Positions 33,477-42,418 of a stretch of DNA of 64,000 nt are shown here, one piece after another. The stretch comes from Aminobacter sp. J41. GTDB taxonomy: Bacteria > Pseudomonadota > Alphaproteobacteria > Rhizobiales > Rhizobiaceae. The notes beneath the pieces are model-generated. The model worked only from the letters and a program-made list of their open reading frames with translations, had not been told where the DNA came from and made no database searches. Both the position numbers and the translations under genes were made by a program. Positions within the stretch are counted from its first letter, which is position 1, and the number at the start of each line of letters is the position of its first letter. Location: the NCBI RefSeq assembly GCF_000526635.1, contig NZ_JAGL01000003.1:60420-124419 (forward strand), given 5' to 3'.

Positions 33477-35741
33477 ATGACGGTGCAGACGCCATCGATT
33501 GAGATGCCGATGACGCCGACCGCTACGGCGGCGGACGGCAGGCGTCTGCTTGCGCTGCCTGGTATCATCACCATCGTCGGTGCGCTTATCACCGCCGGCA
33601 TATCCTTTGTGGTGCTGGCCGGCCTGACGCCAATCACACCCGACGAGACGACCACACTTACCCTCATCGCCGTCAACGCTGCCTTCGTGCTGGCGCTGGT
33701 TGCGCTGATCTCTCGTGAAATTCATCGCATCTTCATGGCCCGGCGCCGCGGCAAGGCAGCCTCCAGATTGCATGTGCGCATCGTTGCCATGTTTTCGCTG
33801 GTGGCGGCGATACCGGCGCTGGTGGTTGCCGTGGTGGCGTCGGTCACGCTCGACATCGGCCTCGACCGCTGGTTCGAAATCCGAACCAAAGTGATCATCA
33901 GCTCGTCACTGTCGATCGCCGAGGCATACGTCATCGAAAACGCCCGCAACCTTCAGGGCACGACCCTGTCGATGGCAGGCGACCTCGACGCGAACCGCAC
34001 GCTCTACACGCTCGACCGCGTCGGCTTCCGCACGTTTCTCAGCCGGCAGGCGCAGGGCAGGGCGCTTGCCCATGCCGCCCTCATCCGCGCCGACGGCTCG
34101 TTCGTGATGCAGGCTGAGACGAGCGCGGAGTTCCCGATCCCGCAGCCGCCGATCGAGGCCGTCCAGACCGCTTCGGACGGATTGCCAGTCCTGATTCCGC
34201 CTGCGCAGCGCAACATCGTCGGCGCGATCATCAAGCTCAGGGAATTCGACGACCTCTTTCTCTACACGATCCGCGAGGTTGACCCGGAGGTGATCCGGGC
34301 GCGCCAGATCGTGCGCGCGAACACGGACGAATACCGGAAGCTTGAGAGCAACCGGTTTTCGACCCAGGTTGCCTTCGCGCTGATCTATCTCGGTGTCACG
34401 CTCATCATCGTCCTGTCCGCGATCTGGACTGGCATCGCCGTTGCGGACCGGCTTGTCCGCCCGATCCGCCAGCTCATCAGCGCGGCGGACAACGTTGCGA
34501 CCGGCAATCTGGACGTCACGGTGCCGGTACGCCAGACTGACGGTGACGTCGCTTCGCTTGCCGAAACGTTCAACAACATGATCCTCGAGCTCAAGTCGCA
34601 GCGAAACGAGCTCATCGCCGCGAAAGACCTGATCGACGAACGCCGCCGCTTTTCAGAAGCCGTGCTTTCCGGTGTGTCGGCCGGTGTCATCGGCGTCGAC
34701 CATGAGGGCATCATCACGATCGTCAACCGCTCAGCTGCCAAGATTCTGACGCTGCGCCCGGAAAATGCGGTTGGCCGCAAGCTCTCCGAAATGCTGCCAC
34801 ATGTCGGCGCCGTCTTCGAAGCAGGTCGCGACTCAGGACGCTCCGTTTATCGCGACCAGGCAACGTTCTACCGGGGAGGGGCCGAGCGCACCTTCGACAT
34901 TCAGGTTACGACCGAGGAGGTCACCGCGAGCGGCGGTCACAATTCCTATGTCGTCACCGTCGACGACATTACGGACCTCGTCTCCGCGCAGCGTTCGTCC
35001 GCCTGGGCGGACGTCGCCCGCCGCATCGCCCACGAGATCAAGAATCCGCTGACACCGATCCAGCTGTCGGCGGAGCGCATCCGCAGGCGCTTCGGCAAGG
35101 TGATCGTTGAGGACAAGGAAGTTTTCGACCAGTGCACTGAGACCATCATCCGCCAGGTCGGCGACATCGGCCGCATGGTCGACGAGTTCTCGTCGTTTGC
35201 GCGCATGCCGAAGCCCGAAATGCAGCTGATGGACCTGCGCGTGCCGCTGCGCGAGGCGTCGTTCCTTGTCGAGGTCAGCAAGGCTGACATCGAGTTCGAC
35301 CGCGCCTTTGGCGATGAGCCATTGCCGGTCACTTGCGATCCGCGCCTGCTGAGCCAGGCCTTTGGAAACCTCATCAAGAACGCGGCCGAGGCGATCGAGG
35401 CGGCGGAGCGGGATACCAACGAGAGGGGCACGATCCTCGTGCGCGCCGAGCGCCATGGCCAGGAGACCGTCATCGACGTCATCGACAACGGCAAGGGGCT
35501 GCCGCGCGAGAACAGGCAGCGCCTGCTCGAGCCCTACATGACCACGCGCGAAAAGGGCACCGGTCTCGGGCTCGCGATCGTGCGCAAGATTATCGAAGAC
35601 CACGGGGGCCGGCTCGAACTCCACGACGCGCCGGCTGACTTCCATGGCGGCCGGGGGGCCATGATCCGCGTTGTCCTGCCATCGGCAGGACAGGGCGATA
35701 CGGGCGGAACCAAGACTGGGAAGGTTGAAAATGGCGTCTGA
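33477..35741 (+). CDS. ntrY: Membrane sensor kinase NtrY
   Basis: A kinase of about 754 residues. Hydrophobic segments lie near residues 20-42, 54-78, 93-115 (VAAIPALVVAVVASVTL) and 290-315 (FALIYLGVTLIIVLSAIW), with a periplasmic region between the last two. A HAMP domain (RLVRPIRQLISAADNVATGN), a PAS domain, the H-box [20 protein letters not shown], and HATPase boxes (NLIKNAAEAIEAAER, DNGKGLPREN, GTGLGLAIV) follow. It responds to nitrogen or redox state with NtrX. The start is ATG 33477 (GAGG upstream); ATG 33450 would add nine residues. Its stop overlaps ntrX by 11 bases. Confidence 0.93.
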   Translation: MTVQTPSIEMPMTPTATAADGRRLLALPGIITIVGALITAGISFVVLAGLTPITPDETTTLTLIAVNAAFVLALVALISREIHRIFMARRRGKAASRLHVRIVAMFSLVAAIPALVVAVVASVTLDIGLDRWFEIRTKVIISSSLSIAEAYVIENARNLQGTTLSMAGDLDANRTLYTLDRVGFRTFLSRQAQGRALAHAALIRADGSFVMQAETSAEFPIPQPPIEAVQTASDGLPVLIPPAQRNIVGAIIKLREFDDLFLYTIREVDPEVIRARQIVRANTDEYRKLESNRFSTQVAFALIYLGVTLIIVLSAIWTGIAVADRLVRPIRQLISAADNVATGNLDVTVPVRQTDGDVASLAETFNNMILELKSQRNELIAAKDLIDERRRFSEAVLSGVSAGVIGVDHEGIITIVNRSAAKILTLRPENAVGRKLSEMLPHVGAVFEAGRDSGRSVYRDQATFYRGGAERTFDIQVTTEEVTASGGHNSYVVTVDDITDLVSAQRSSAWADVARRIAHEIKNPLTPIQLSAERIRRRFGKVIVEDKEVFDQCTETIIRQVGDIGRMVDEFSSFARMPKPEMQLMDLRVPLREASFLVEVSKADIEFDRAFGDEPLPVTCDPRLLSQAFGNLIKNAAEAIEAAERDTNERGTILVRAERHGQETVIDVIDNGKGLPRENRQRLLEPYMTTREKGTGLGLAIVRKIIEDHGGRLELHDAPADFHGGRGAMIRVVLPSAGQGDTGGTKTGKVENGV

Positions 35742-37095
35742 CATCCTCATCGTCGACGACGAAGAAGACATTCGTGAGCTGGTTGCCGGCATCCTGAGCG
35801 ACGAAGGCCATGAGACGCGCACGGCGCATGACGCCGACAGCGCGCTGGCAGCGATCGCGAATCGTGTTCCTCGTCTGGTGTTTCTGGACATCTGGCTGCA
35901 GGGCTCGCGTCTCGACGGACTTGCCCTGCTGGACGAGATCAAGAAGCAGCATCCCCAGCTGCCGGTGGTGATGATCTCGGGTCACGGTACCATCGAAACC
36001 GCCGTTTCGGCTATTCGTCGCGGCGCCTACGACTTCATCGAGAAGCCGTTCAAGACCGACCGGCTGATCCTCGTTGCCGAACGCGCGCTCGAAACCTCGA
36101 AGCTGCGGCGCGAACTGTCCGACCTCAAGAAGAGGAGTGGAGAGACCTTCGATCTGATCGGCATGTCAGCTGCCATGACGCAACTGCGCCAGACCATCGA
36201 ACGCGTCGCGCCGACCAACAGCCGCGTGATGATGATCGGCCCGTCAGGTTCCGGCAAGGAAATGGCCGCGCGCGCCATCCATGCCCTTTCCAACCGCAAG
36301 AACGGCCCGTTCGTCGTGGTCAGCGCCGCATCGATCACGCCGGAGCGCATGGAGGTCGAGCTGTTCGGCACCGAGCCGAAGAACGGCGAACCACGCAAGG
36401 TCGGCGCACTGGAAGAGGCCCACAAGGGCATTCTCTACCTCGACGAGGTCGCCGATATGCCGCGTGAGACGCAGGCCAAGATCCTGCGGGTGCTGGTCGA
36501 CCAGCAGTTTGAGCGCGTCGGTGGAAATACCCGCGTGAAGGTGGACGTCCGCATCATCTCATCAACGGCGCAGAACATCGAGCAACTGATCGCACAAGGT
36601 CGTTTCCGCGAGGACCTCTATCACCGCCTGGCGGTGGTGCCGGTCCGTGTGCCGGCGCTTTCCGAGCGGCGCGAGGACATTCCGTTCCTTGTCGACCATT
36701 TCATGCGTCAGGTTGCGGCGCAGGCGGGCATCCGGATTCGACGCATTGGCGACGATGCGCTCGCCGTCCTGCAGGCTCACAACTGGCCGGGCAACGTACG
36801 CCAGCTCAAGAATAACATCGAGCGCCTGATGATCCTGGCGCGAGGCGACGATGTCGACTCCCCCATCACCGCTGACCTGCTCCCGCAGGAGATCGGCGAC
36901 GTGATGCCGAGGGCGCCCAACCAGTCCGATCAGCACATCATGGCGCTGCCGCTGCGCGAGGCGCGTGAGCTGTTCGAGAAGGAGTATCTGCTGGCGCAGA
37001 TCAACCGCTTCGGCGGCAACATTTCGCGTACGGCCGAGTTCATCGGGATGGAACGGTCTGCCTTGCACCGCAAGCTTCGGTCGCTGGGCGTCTGA
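35731..37095 (+). CDS. ntrX: Response regulator NtrX (without GAFTGA loop)
   Basis: A 454-residue NtrC-family regulator. The receiver phosphoacceptor is D53 in VFLDIWLQGS, Walker A is GPSGSGKE (170-177), Walker B is ILYLDEVADMPRETQAK, and the C-terminal helix-turn-helix is ISRTAEFIGMERSALHRKL. After ELFG (210-213) the sigma-54 contact loop is replaced by TEPKNGEPRKVGALEEA, so the GAFTGA needed for sigma-54 activation is missing. Alphaproteobacterial NtrX proteins are known to show this loss and may regulate sigma-70 promoters. The ATG lies within the ntrY 3' end. Confidence 0.95.
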   Translation: MASDILIVDDEEDIRELVAGILSDEGHETRTAHDADSALAAIANRVPRLVFLDIWLQGSRLDGLALLDEIKKQHPQLPVVMISGHGTIETAVSAIRRGAYDFIEKPFKTDRLILVAERALETSKLRRELSDLKKRSGETFDLIGMSAAMTQLRQTIERVAPTNSRVMMIGPSGSGKEMAARAIHALSNRKNGPFVVVSAASITPERMEVELFGTEPKNGEPRKVGALEEAHKGILYLDEVADMPRETQAKILRVLVDQQFERVGGNTRVKVDVRIISSTAQNIEQLIAQGRFREDLYHRLAVVPVRVPALSERREDIPFLVDHFMRQVAAQAGIRIRRIGDDALAVLQAHNWPGNVRQLKNNIERLMILARGDDVDSPITADLLPQEIGDVMPRAPNQSDQHIMALPLREARELFEKEYLLAQINRFGGNISRTAEFIGMERSALHRKLRSLGV

Positions 37096-37149
37096 TAGAC
37101 ATCCGCCAACTGAGTCATTTTAGTCCCCCCAACCGCAACCGAGAGAGCC

Positions 37150-38013
37150 ATGCCTCGCATCGCCTATGTCAACGGACGCTACCTCCCCCACGCCGACGCC
37201 AATGTTCACATCGAGGATCGAGGCTATCAGTTCGCCGACGGTGTCTACGAAGTCTGTGAAGTCGCCCGCGGCTTCATCGTGGACATGACGCGGCATCTGG
37301 ACCGGCTCGACCGCTCGTTACGCGAACTGCGGATTTCCTGGCCGATGACCCGCAAGGCGCTTGAGATAGTGATGGCCGAGGTGATCCGCCGCAACCACGT
37401 CGAGAACGGCATGGTCTACTTGCAGGTGACCCGCGGAGTCGCCCCGCGCGACCATTACTTCCCCGCCGCAAACACCGCGCCCGCCATAGTCGTGACCGCC
37501 AAGCGCATCGACCCGCACGCTTCGGCAGAGAAGGCCCAGGCCGGCGTCAAGGTCATTACGCTGCCCGACAACCGCTGGGAGCGTGTCGATATCAAGTCCG
37601 TCGGGCTGCTGCCGAACGTGCTTGCCAAGCAGAAGGCGCGCGAGGCTGGCGCAACCGAGGCCTGGCTTATCGATGCCGACGGCAAGGTGACGGAAGGCGC
37701 CTCGACCAACGCCTGGATCGTAACCTCCGATGGCACGCTGGTCACCCGTCCGGCCGAGCACGGCATCCTGCGCGGCGTTACCCGCACGACCGTCATGGAT
37801 GTTGCCGCCAAGTTGGGCTTAAAGGTCGAGGAGAGGGCGTTTAACGTCGAGGAGGCGCTGAAGGCGAAGGAAGCCTTCATCACCGCTGCCACGACCCTCG
37901 TGATGCCAGTGGTCGCGATCGACGACAAGCCTGTTGCCAACGGTCATCCGGGCGAAACGGCGCTTTCCCTGCGCGCAGCGTTTTTCGACGTTGCAGAGAA
38001 GACGCAGGCCTGA
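37150..38013 (+). CDS. dat: D-amino-acid aminotransferase
   Basis: A 287-residue fold-type IV PLP enzyme. IEDRGYQFADGVYEV (21-35) is the family opening, the PLP lysine is K149 in VDIKSVGLLPNVLAKQKA, and EGASTNAWIV and HGILRGVTRTTVMDV bind cofactor phosphate. It interconverts D-alanine/D-glutamate and 2-oxo acids for peptidoglycan precursors; branched-chain aminotransferases are related but differ at the substrate loop. It stands between ntrX and hfq, the order seen in other Rhizobiales. Confidence 0.9.
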   Translation: MPRIAYVNGRYLPHADANVHIEDRGYQFADGVYEVCEVARGFIVDMTRHLDRLDRSLRELRISWPMTRKALEIVMAEVIRRNHVENGMVYLQVTRGVAPRDHYFPAANTAPAIVVTAKRIDPHASAEKAQAGVKVITLPDNRWERVDIKSVGLLPNVLAKQKAREAGATEAWLIDADGKVTEGASTNAWIVTSDGTLVTRPAEHGILRGVTRTTVMDVAAKLGLKVEERAFNVEEALKAKEAFITAATTLVMPVVAIDDKPVANGHPGETALSLRAAFFDVAEKTQA

Positions 38014-38083
38014 TAACCGCCTATGGGACGGTTGTCGGGCGTACTGGCAACCTTCCGCACTTGTTAGCTTTTTGTTTGTGTGC

Positions 38084-38115
38084 TTGACAGTCCGCGCTCA
38101 GATAGGCGCTACTAT
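38084..38115 (+). promoter_or_regulatory. Candidate hfq promoter
   Basis: Perfect -35 TTGACA at 38084-38089, followed by GCTACTAT at 38108-38115. The spacing is 18 bases to GCTACT or 20 to TACTAT. Transcription would start about 30 bases before the hfq ATG. Confidence 0.45.
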
Positions 38116-38150
38116 CCGGCACTTTTGGGGATCTGCGAAAGATAAGAAAA

Positions 38151-38393
38151 ATGGCGGAACGGACGCAAAATCTGCAGGATGTATTCCTGAATTCTGTTCG
38201 TAAGAGCAAGAATCCACTCACGATCTTCTTGGTCAATGGCGTCAAGCTGACTGGCGTCGTGACTTCCTTTGACAACTTCTGCGTTCTGCTCCGCCGTGAC
38301 GGGCATTCGCAGCTTGTCTACAAGCATGCGATTTCGACCATCATGCCGAGCCAGCCGGTCCAGATGTTCGAGAACGACGACAAGGAAGCCTGA
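38151..38393 (+). CDS. hfq: RNA chaperone Hfq
   Basis: An 80-residue Sm-like hexamer subunit that pairs small RNAs with mRNAs. The Sm1 region is [20 protein letters not shown] (9-28) with the proximal-face Q/F residues, and Sm2 is the YKHAIST motif (57-63). The acidic C-terminus (ENDDKEA) is short, as usual in rhizobia. It is immediately followed by hflX with no spacer. Confidence 0.98.
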   Translation: MAERTQNLQDVFLNSVRKSKNPLTIFLVNGVKLTGVVTSFDNFCVLLRRDGHSQLVYKHAISTIMPSQPVQMFENDDKEA

Positions 38394-39788
38394 TTGGCGC
38401 ACACCGGCTCGACCGGTAATCGGGCAGGGGGCTCGAAACGCCGCAGCGGTGCGGCGAGTGAGATGATGCCCCCTGGTCACACTACCGCACGTGCACTGAT
38501 TGTTGTTCCCGTCCTCACGCGACAGCCGCGCGCTGCCGCCGAGGATGGCGCACGCCCACGCACCCAGCGCTCGCCGCAGGCGCGGCTGGAGGAAGCCGTT
38601 GGCCTTGCCGGAGCCATCGACCTCGACACGATCCATTCCGAGATCGTCACCGTCAATGATCCCCGCCCAGCGACCTTGCTGGGCAGCGGCAAGATCGAAG
38701 AGCTTGCGGGGATGGTGAAGGAGCAGGAGGTCGAACTCGTTTTCGTCGACCATCCGCTAACGCCTGTACAGCAGCGCAACCTCGAGAAAGAGCTGAACGC
38801 CAAGGTCCTCGACCGGACCGGCATCATCCTCGAGATCTTCGGTCGGCGCGCCCGCACCCGTGAAGGTAGGCTGCAGGTCGATCTCGCACACCTCGAATAC
38901 CAGCGCGGCCGACTGGTTCGCAGCTGGACCCACCTTGAGCGACAGCGCGGCGGTGCCGGCTTCCTCGGCGGTCCGGGTGAAACCCAGATCGAGGCCGACC
39001 GGCGTATTCTTCAGGAAAAGATCGTCAAGCTGAAGCGCGAGCTCGAAACGGTGAGGCGCACGCGCGACCTGCACCGCGCCAAGCGCCGCAAGGTGCCTTA
39101 TCCAATCGTGGCGATCGTCGGCTACACGAACGCCGGCAAGTCGACGCTGTTCAACCGGCTGACCGGGGCAGGGGTGCTTGCCGAGGACATGCTGTTCGCG
39201 ACGCTCGACCCGACGCTGCGTCGCCTGCGCCTGCCCCACGGTACCATCGTCATCCTGTCCGACACGGTCGGCTTCATTTCCGACCTCCCGACACACCTCG
39301 TCGCTGCCTTCCGCGCGACCCTTGAAGAAGTCGTGGAAGCCGATCTCGTCATCCATCTGCGCGACATTTCTGATCCCGACACTAAGGCGCAAGCCGAGGA
39401 CGTCGAAAACATCCTGCGCAGCCTCGGCGTCGACGCCAAGGACGAAAAGCGCGTGCTGGAGGTCTGGAACAAGGTTGACCTTGTGGACGAGTCTGTGCGT
39501 GCGGCAATGCTCGAGAAGAAAGAACGGCCGCCGGTTGCGATTTCCGCAATCACGGGCGAGGGGCTGAACCACCTCGCCACCCTCATCGAGGAGCGGATTG
39601 CGGGTTCCCTGCAGACGGTGCGTCTGACACTCGCACCGCATCGGGCCGGCGATGTGGATTGGATCTACCGCAACAGCACGGTGCTCAACCGCGATAACCT
39701 CGAAGACGGCAGCATCGAATTGACGCTACGAGCCACTGCCTCGATCCGCGAGGAGCTGGCGACGAAGTACGGGCCAGCACTCGACTGA
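38394..39788 (+). CDS. hflX: GTPase HflX
   Basis: A 464-residue ribosome-associated GTPase that splits stalled 70S particles. The N-terminal HflX domain carries the conserved glycine-rich segment RGGAGFLGGPGETQIEADRR (185-204). The G domain has G1 GYTNAGKS (243-250), G3 DTVGF and G4 NKVD. Start: TTG at 38394, directly after the hfq stop, with AAGGA (38382-38386) inside hfq; the family core begins near residue 33, so a later ATG is possible. Convergent with mazG with three bases between stops. Confidence 0.94.
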   Translation: MAHTGSTGNRAGGSKRRSGAASEMMPPGHTTARALIVVPVLTRQPRAAAEDGARPRTQRSPQARLEEAVGLAGAIDLDTIHSEIVTVNDPRPATLLGSGKIEELAGMVKEQEVELVFVDHPLTPVQQRNLEKELNAKVLDRTGIILEIFGRRARTREGRLQVDLAHLEYQRGRLVRSWTHLERQRGGAGFLGGPGETQIEADRRILQEKIVKLKRELETVRRTRDLHRAKRRKVPYPIVAIVGYTNAGKSTLFNRLTGAGVLAEDMLFATLDPTLRRLRLPHGTIVILSDTVGFISDLPTHLVAAFRATLEEVVEADLVIHLRDISDPDTKAQAEDVENILRSLGVDAKDEKRVLEVWNKVDLVDESVRAAMLEKKERPPVAISAITGEGLNHLATLIEERIAGSLQTVRLTLAPHRAGDVDWIYRNSTVLNRDNLEDGSIELTLRATASIREELATKYGPALD

Positions 39789-39791
39789 CGG

Positions 39792-40616
39792 TTACTCGGC
39801 AGCCTTTGCCTGCTGCCAAAGCTCTTCCATCTCATCCAGTGACGCTTCATCGAGGCTACGGCCCTGCGCCTTGAGCGCGCGCTCGATATAGTGGAAGCGG
39901 TCGCGGAACTTATCGTTGGTCTTGCGCAGCGAATCTTCCGCATCAACCTCCAGATGGCGGCCGAGATTGACGACCGCGAACAGCACGTCGCCCAGCTCGC
40001 CAGCGACGAGGTCTGGCCGGCCTTCGGCCATCGCGGCGCGCAGCTCGGCAATTTCTTCCTCGATCTTATCGAGGATCGGCTCCGCAGCACCCCAGTCGAA
40101 CCCGACGCGCGAAGCCTTCTGCTGCAGCTTGAGGGCGCGGGTGAGGGCAGGCTGGGTCAGCGGAACGCTGTCAAGATAACCCGCCTGCTCTTCCTTCGGC
40201 GGAAGGCCGCGTGCGGCTCGTGCTGCCTGCTTCTCGGACTTCTCCTCGGCCTTGATCTGCTCCCACATGCCCTTGGGCAGGCCCTTGCGGCGCGCGTCCT
40301 CGTCGCCGAAGACGTGCGGATGGCGGCGGATCATCTTTCGCGTCACCGCCTCGACGACGTCACCAAACGCGAACTCGCCGATCTCTTCGGCCATCCGTGA
40401 ATGGTAGACGACCTGCAGCAGCAGATCGCCGAGCTCGTCACGCAGCTCGTCCATGTCACCGCGCTCGATCGCGTCGGCGACTTCGTAGGCTTCCTCGATG
40501 GTGTAAGGCGCGATGCTCGGAAAATTCTGCTCGATGTCCCACGGGCAGCCGCTGACGGGATCGCGCAGCGCGGCCATGATTTCGATCAGGCGGGAAATGT
40601 CTTTGGAAGGCTGCAT
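39792..40616 (-). CDS. mazG: Nucleoside triphosphate pyrophosphohydrolase MazG
   Basis: A 274-residue enzyme with two MazG domains. The first has the metal motif EEAYEVADAIERGDMDELRDELGD (about 37-60). The second has EEIAELRAAMAEGRPDLVAGELGD in its C-terminal half. It hydrolyses NTPs and damaged nucleotides to NMPs. The ATG is at 40616. The 203 bases upstream hold the hyphenated palindrome CATAA-N6-TTATG (40717-40732) but no convincing promoter or RNA gene. Confidence 0.95.
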   Translation of the reverse strand: MQPSKDISRLIEIMAALRDPVSGCPWDIEQNFPSIAPYTIEEAYEVADAIERGDMDELRDELGDLLLQVVYHSRMAEEIGEFAFGDVVEAVTRKMIRRHPHVFGDEDARRKGLPKGMWEQIKAEEKSEKQAARAARGLPPKEEQAGYLDSVPLTQPALTRALKLQQKASRVGFDWGAAEPILDKIEEEIAELRAAMAEGRPDLVAGELGDVLFAVVNLGRHLEVDAEDSLRKTNDKFRDRFHYIERALKAQGRSLDEASLDEMEELWQQAKAAE

Positions 40617-40819
40617 CGTTCTGCTCGGGCTGATCGCTGGTCGGGAGGATTTTTGTCGTAGAAGAGGCGCGACTGAATGTCCATCAGCAGCGTGGGAGAC
40701 CCCAACCCGAAAGTCGCATAAGCATGATTATGGAACCACCAGTATGTCCTGATGCGTCGCAATGCTGGAATTCACGGGTTCGATGCGTTTCCAGGATCCC
40801 CGTCTCTTCGGCAGCCTGC

Positions 40820-41632
40820 TCAGTCGATCGGAAACTCGAACACCATGCCGTCGAACGCTGGTTCGACGTTCTCCGGCGTCTCGGCGCGGACAGTCGCGTA
40901 GTCCAGCGGCACATGCATGTGCGTCAGCACGGCCTGGCGCGGTTTCAGCCGCTCGATCCACTCCAGTGCCTCGCCAAGCGAGAAATGGCTTGGATGCGGC
41001 CGGTACTGCAGCGCGTCGATCACCAGCAGATCGAGATTTTCGAGCCTCGCGACTGTATCGTGCGGATAGTCGCTGACGTCTGAGCAATACGCCAGATCGT
41101 GGATCCGGAAGCCGAGCGACATGATATCACCGTGGATCTGCGGCAGCGGCAGAAACGGAATGGGACCGCCCGGCCCGTCAATCTCGAACGGCTCGTCGTG
41201 CTCGATCAGATGCGGCTCGACAATCGGCGGATAGCTGCTGCCCGCCGGAGTTTCGAAGCAATATCTGAAGCCTTCACGCAGCCGTTCAAGCGTCGCTTTA
41301 TCGGCATAGACGTCGACGCGCTTGCGGCTTTCGAGGAAATAGCTGCGCACATCGTCGATCCCGTGGATGTGATCGGCATGGCCGTGCGTGTAGACGACGG
41401 CGTCGAGATGCGTCGCCCGCGCCGAGATCATCTGTTCGCGAAAATCCGGGCCAGTGTCGATCGCAATGCGGGTGATGCGTCCGTCGGGCTTGATGCGCTC
41501 GACCAGCGCCGCCGGCCGGCGGCGGCGGTTCTTCGGGTCGGTCGGGTCGCAGTTGCCCCAATCGCCGTTGGGGCGCGGAACGCCAGGCGACGAGCCGCAT
41601 CCCACGATGGTGAAACGCAGTATGTCGCCCAT
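40820..41632 (-). CDS. MBL-fold metal-dependent hydrolase, PhnP-like
   Basis: A 270-residue metallo-beta-lactamase-fold phosphodiesterase-type protein. VGCGSSPGVPRPNGDWGNCD opens the fold as in PhnP-type enzymes, and the metal motif is THGHADHIHGIDD. Further ligands lie in PLPQIHGDIMSLGFR, CSDVSDYP and THMHVPLDY. It may hydrolyse cyclic phosphate or phosphodiester substrates. There is one base between the tatD stop and this ATG, so the two are co-translated. Confidence 0.87.
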   Translation of the reverse strand: MGDILRFTIVGCGSSPGVPRPNGDWGNCDPTDPKNRRRRPAALVERIKPDGRITRIAIDTGPDFREQMISARATHLDAVVYTHGHADHIHGIDDVRSYFLESRKRVDVYADKATLERLREGFRYCFETPAGSSYPPIVEPHLIEHDEPFEIDGPGGPIPFLPLPQIHGDIMSLGFRIHDLAYCSDVSDYPHDTVARLENLDLLVIDALQYRPHPSHFSLGEALEWIERLKPRQAVLTHMHVPLDYATVRAETPENVEPAFDGMVFEFPID

Positions 41633-41633
41633 G

Positions 41634-42416
41634 TCAGGCCGGTCTCGGCATCTTATTAAAAAGTCGGAAGAAATTCTCGGTCGTGATCGCCGCGATCTCG
41701 TCTTCGCTCACACCGACCGTCTCGGCCAGCACTTTGGCGGTGTGCTTAACAAAGGCCGGCTCGTTGCGCTTGCCGCGATGCGGCGGCGGCGCAAGGTAAG
41801 GCGCGTCGGTCTCGACCAGCATCCGGTCGCGTGGCACATCACCAGCGATCGCGCGGATTTCCTCCGACTTCTTGAAGGTAAGAATACCCGAGAACGAGAT
41901 GTAGCCGCCGAGCTCGAGGCCGACTTCGGCAAGCCGACGACCCGACGAGAAGCAGTGCAGGACGAATGGGAAGGCGCCCTTCCCCATCTCTTCGGTCAGG
42001 ATCGCCGCCATGTCCTCGTCGGCATCGCGCGCATGGATGACCAGCGGCAGCTGCGTGATGCGGGCAGCAGCGATATGCGTCCGCAGCCCTTGAGCCTGCG
42101 CTTCGCGCGGCCCGTAGTCATAGAAATAGTCGAGACCCGCCTCGCCGATTGCGACCACCTTAGGGTGCTTCGCGTGCGCGACCAGCTCGTCAACGGTTAC
42201 GTCCAGCTCCTCGGCGGCCTGATGCGGATGCGTGCCGACCGAGCAATAGACTTCCGGATAGGCCTCAGCGATGGCGAGGATCTCCGGGAAGCGGCGCACG
42301 CGCGTTGAAATCGTGACCATACGCTCGACACCGGCCGCCTTGGCGCGCGCGATGATGTCGTCGCGCTCCTCTGCAAAATCCGGGAAGTCCAGGTGGCAGT
42401 GACTGTCTACGAGCAT
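41634..42416 (-). CDS. TatD family metal-dependent hydrolase
   Basis: A 260-residue TIM-barrel nuclease. DSHCHLDFPDF (4-14) has the HxH metal ligands, the glutamate ligand is in AIGEAGLDYFYD, and histidines are in VIHARDADED and VLHCFSSGR, with the aspartate in VETDAPYLAP. TatD proteins are 3'-5' exonucleases or D-aminoacyl-tRNA-type hydrolases. It starts two bases after the metG stop, part of a metG-tatD-MBL unit conserved in many bacteria. Confidence 0.93.
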   Translation of the reverse strand: MLVDSHCHLDFPDFAEERDDIIARAKAAGVERMVTISTRVRRFPEILAIAEAYPEVYCSVGTHPHQAAEELDVTVDELVAHAKHPKVVAIGEAGLDYFYDYGPREAQAQGLRTHIAAARITQLPLVIHARDADEDMAAILTEEMGKGAFPFVLHCFSSGRRLAEVGLELGGYISFSGILTFKKSEEIRAIAGDVPRDRMLVETDAPYLAPPPHRGKRNEPAFVKHTAKVLAETVGVSEDEIAAITTENFFRLFNKMPRPA

Positions 42417-42418
42417 GA

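Noticed and set aside
32024-35942. Minus-strand frames of 378 and 369 residues
   Set aside because: Antisense to ntrC and ntrY/ntrX, whose kinase and AAA+ motifs define the real coding strand.
40760-40800. GGGTTCGAT sequence resembling a tRNA T-arm in the gap upstream of mazG
   Set aside because: The flanking bases do not form a T-stem, and no acceptor, D or anticodon arm can be folded around it.
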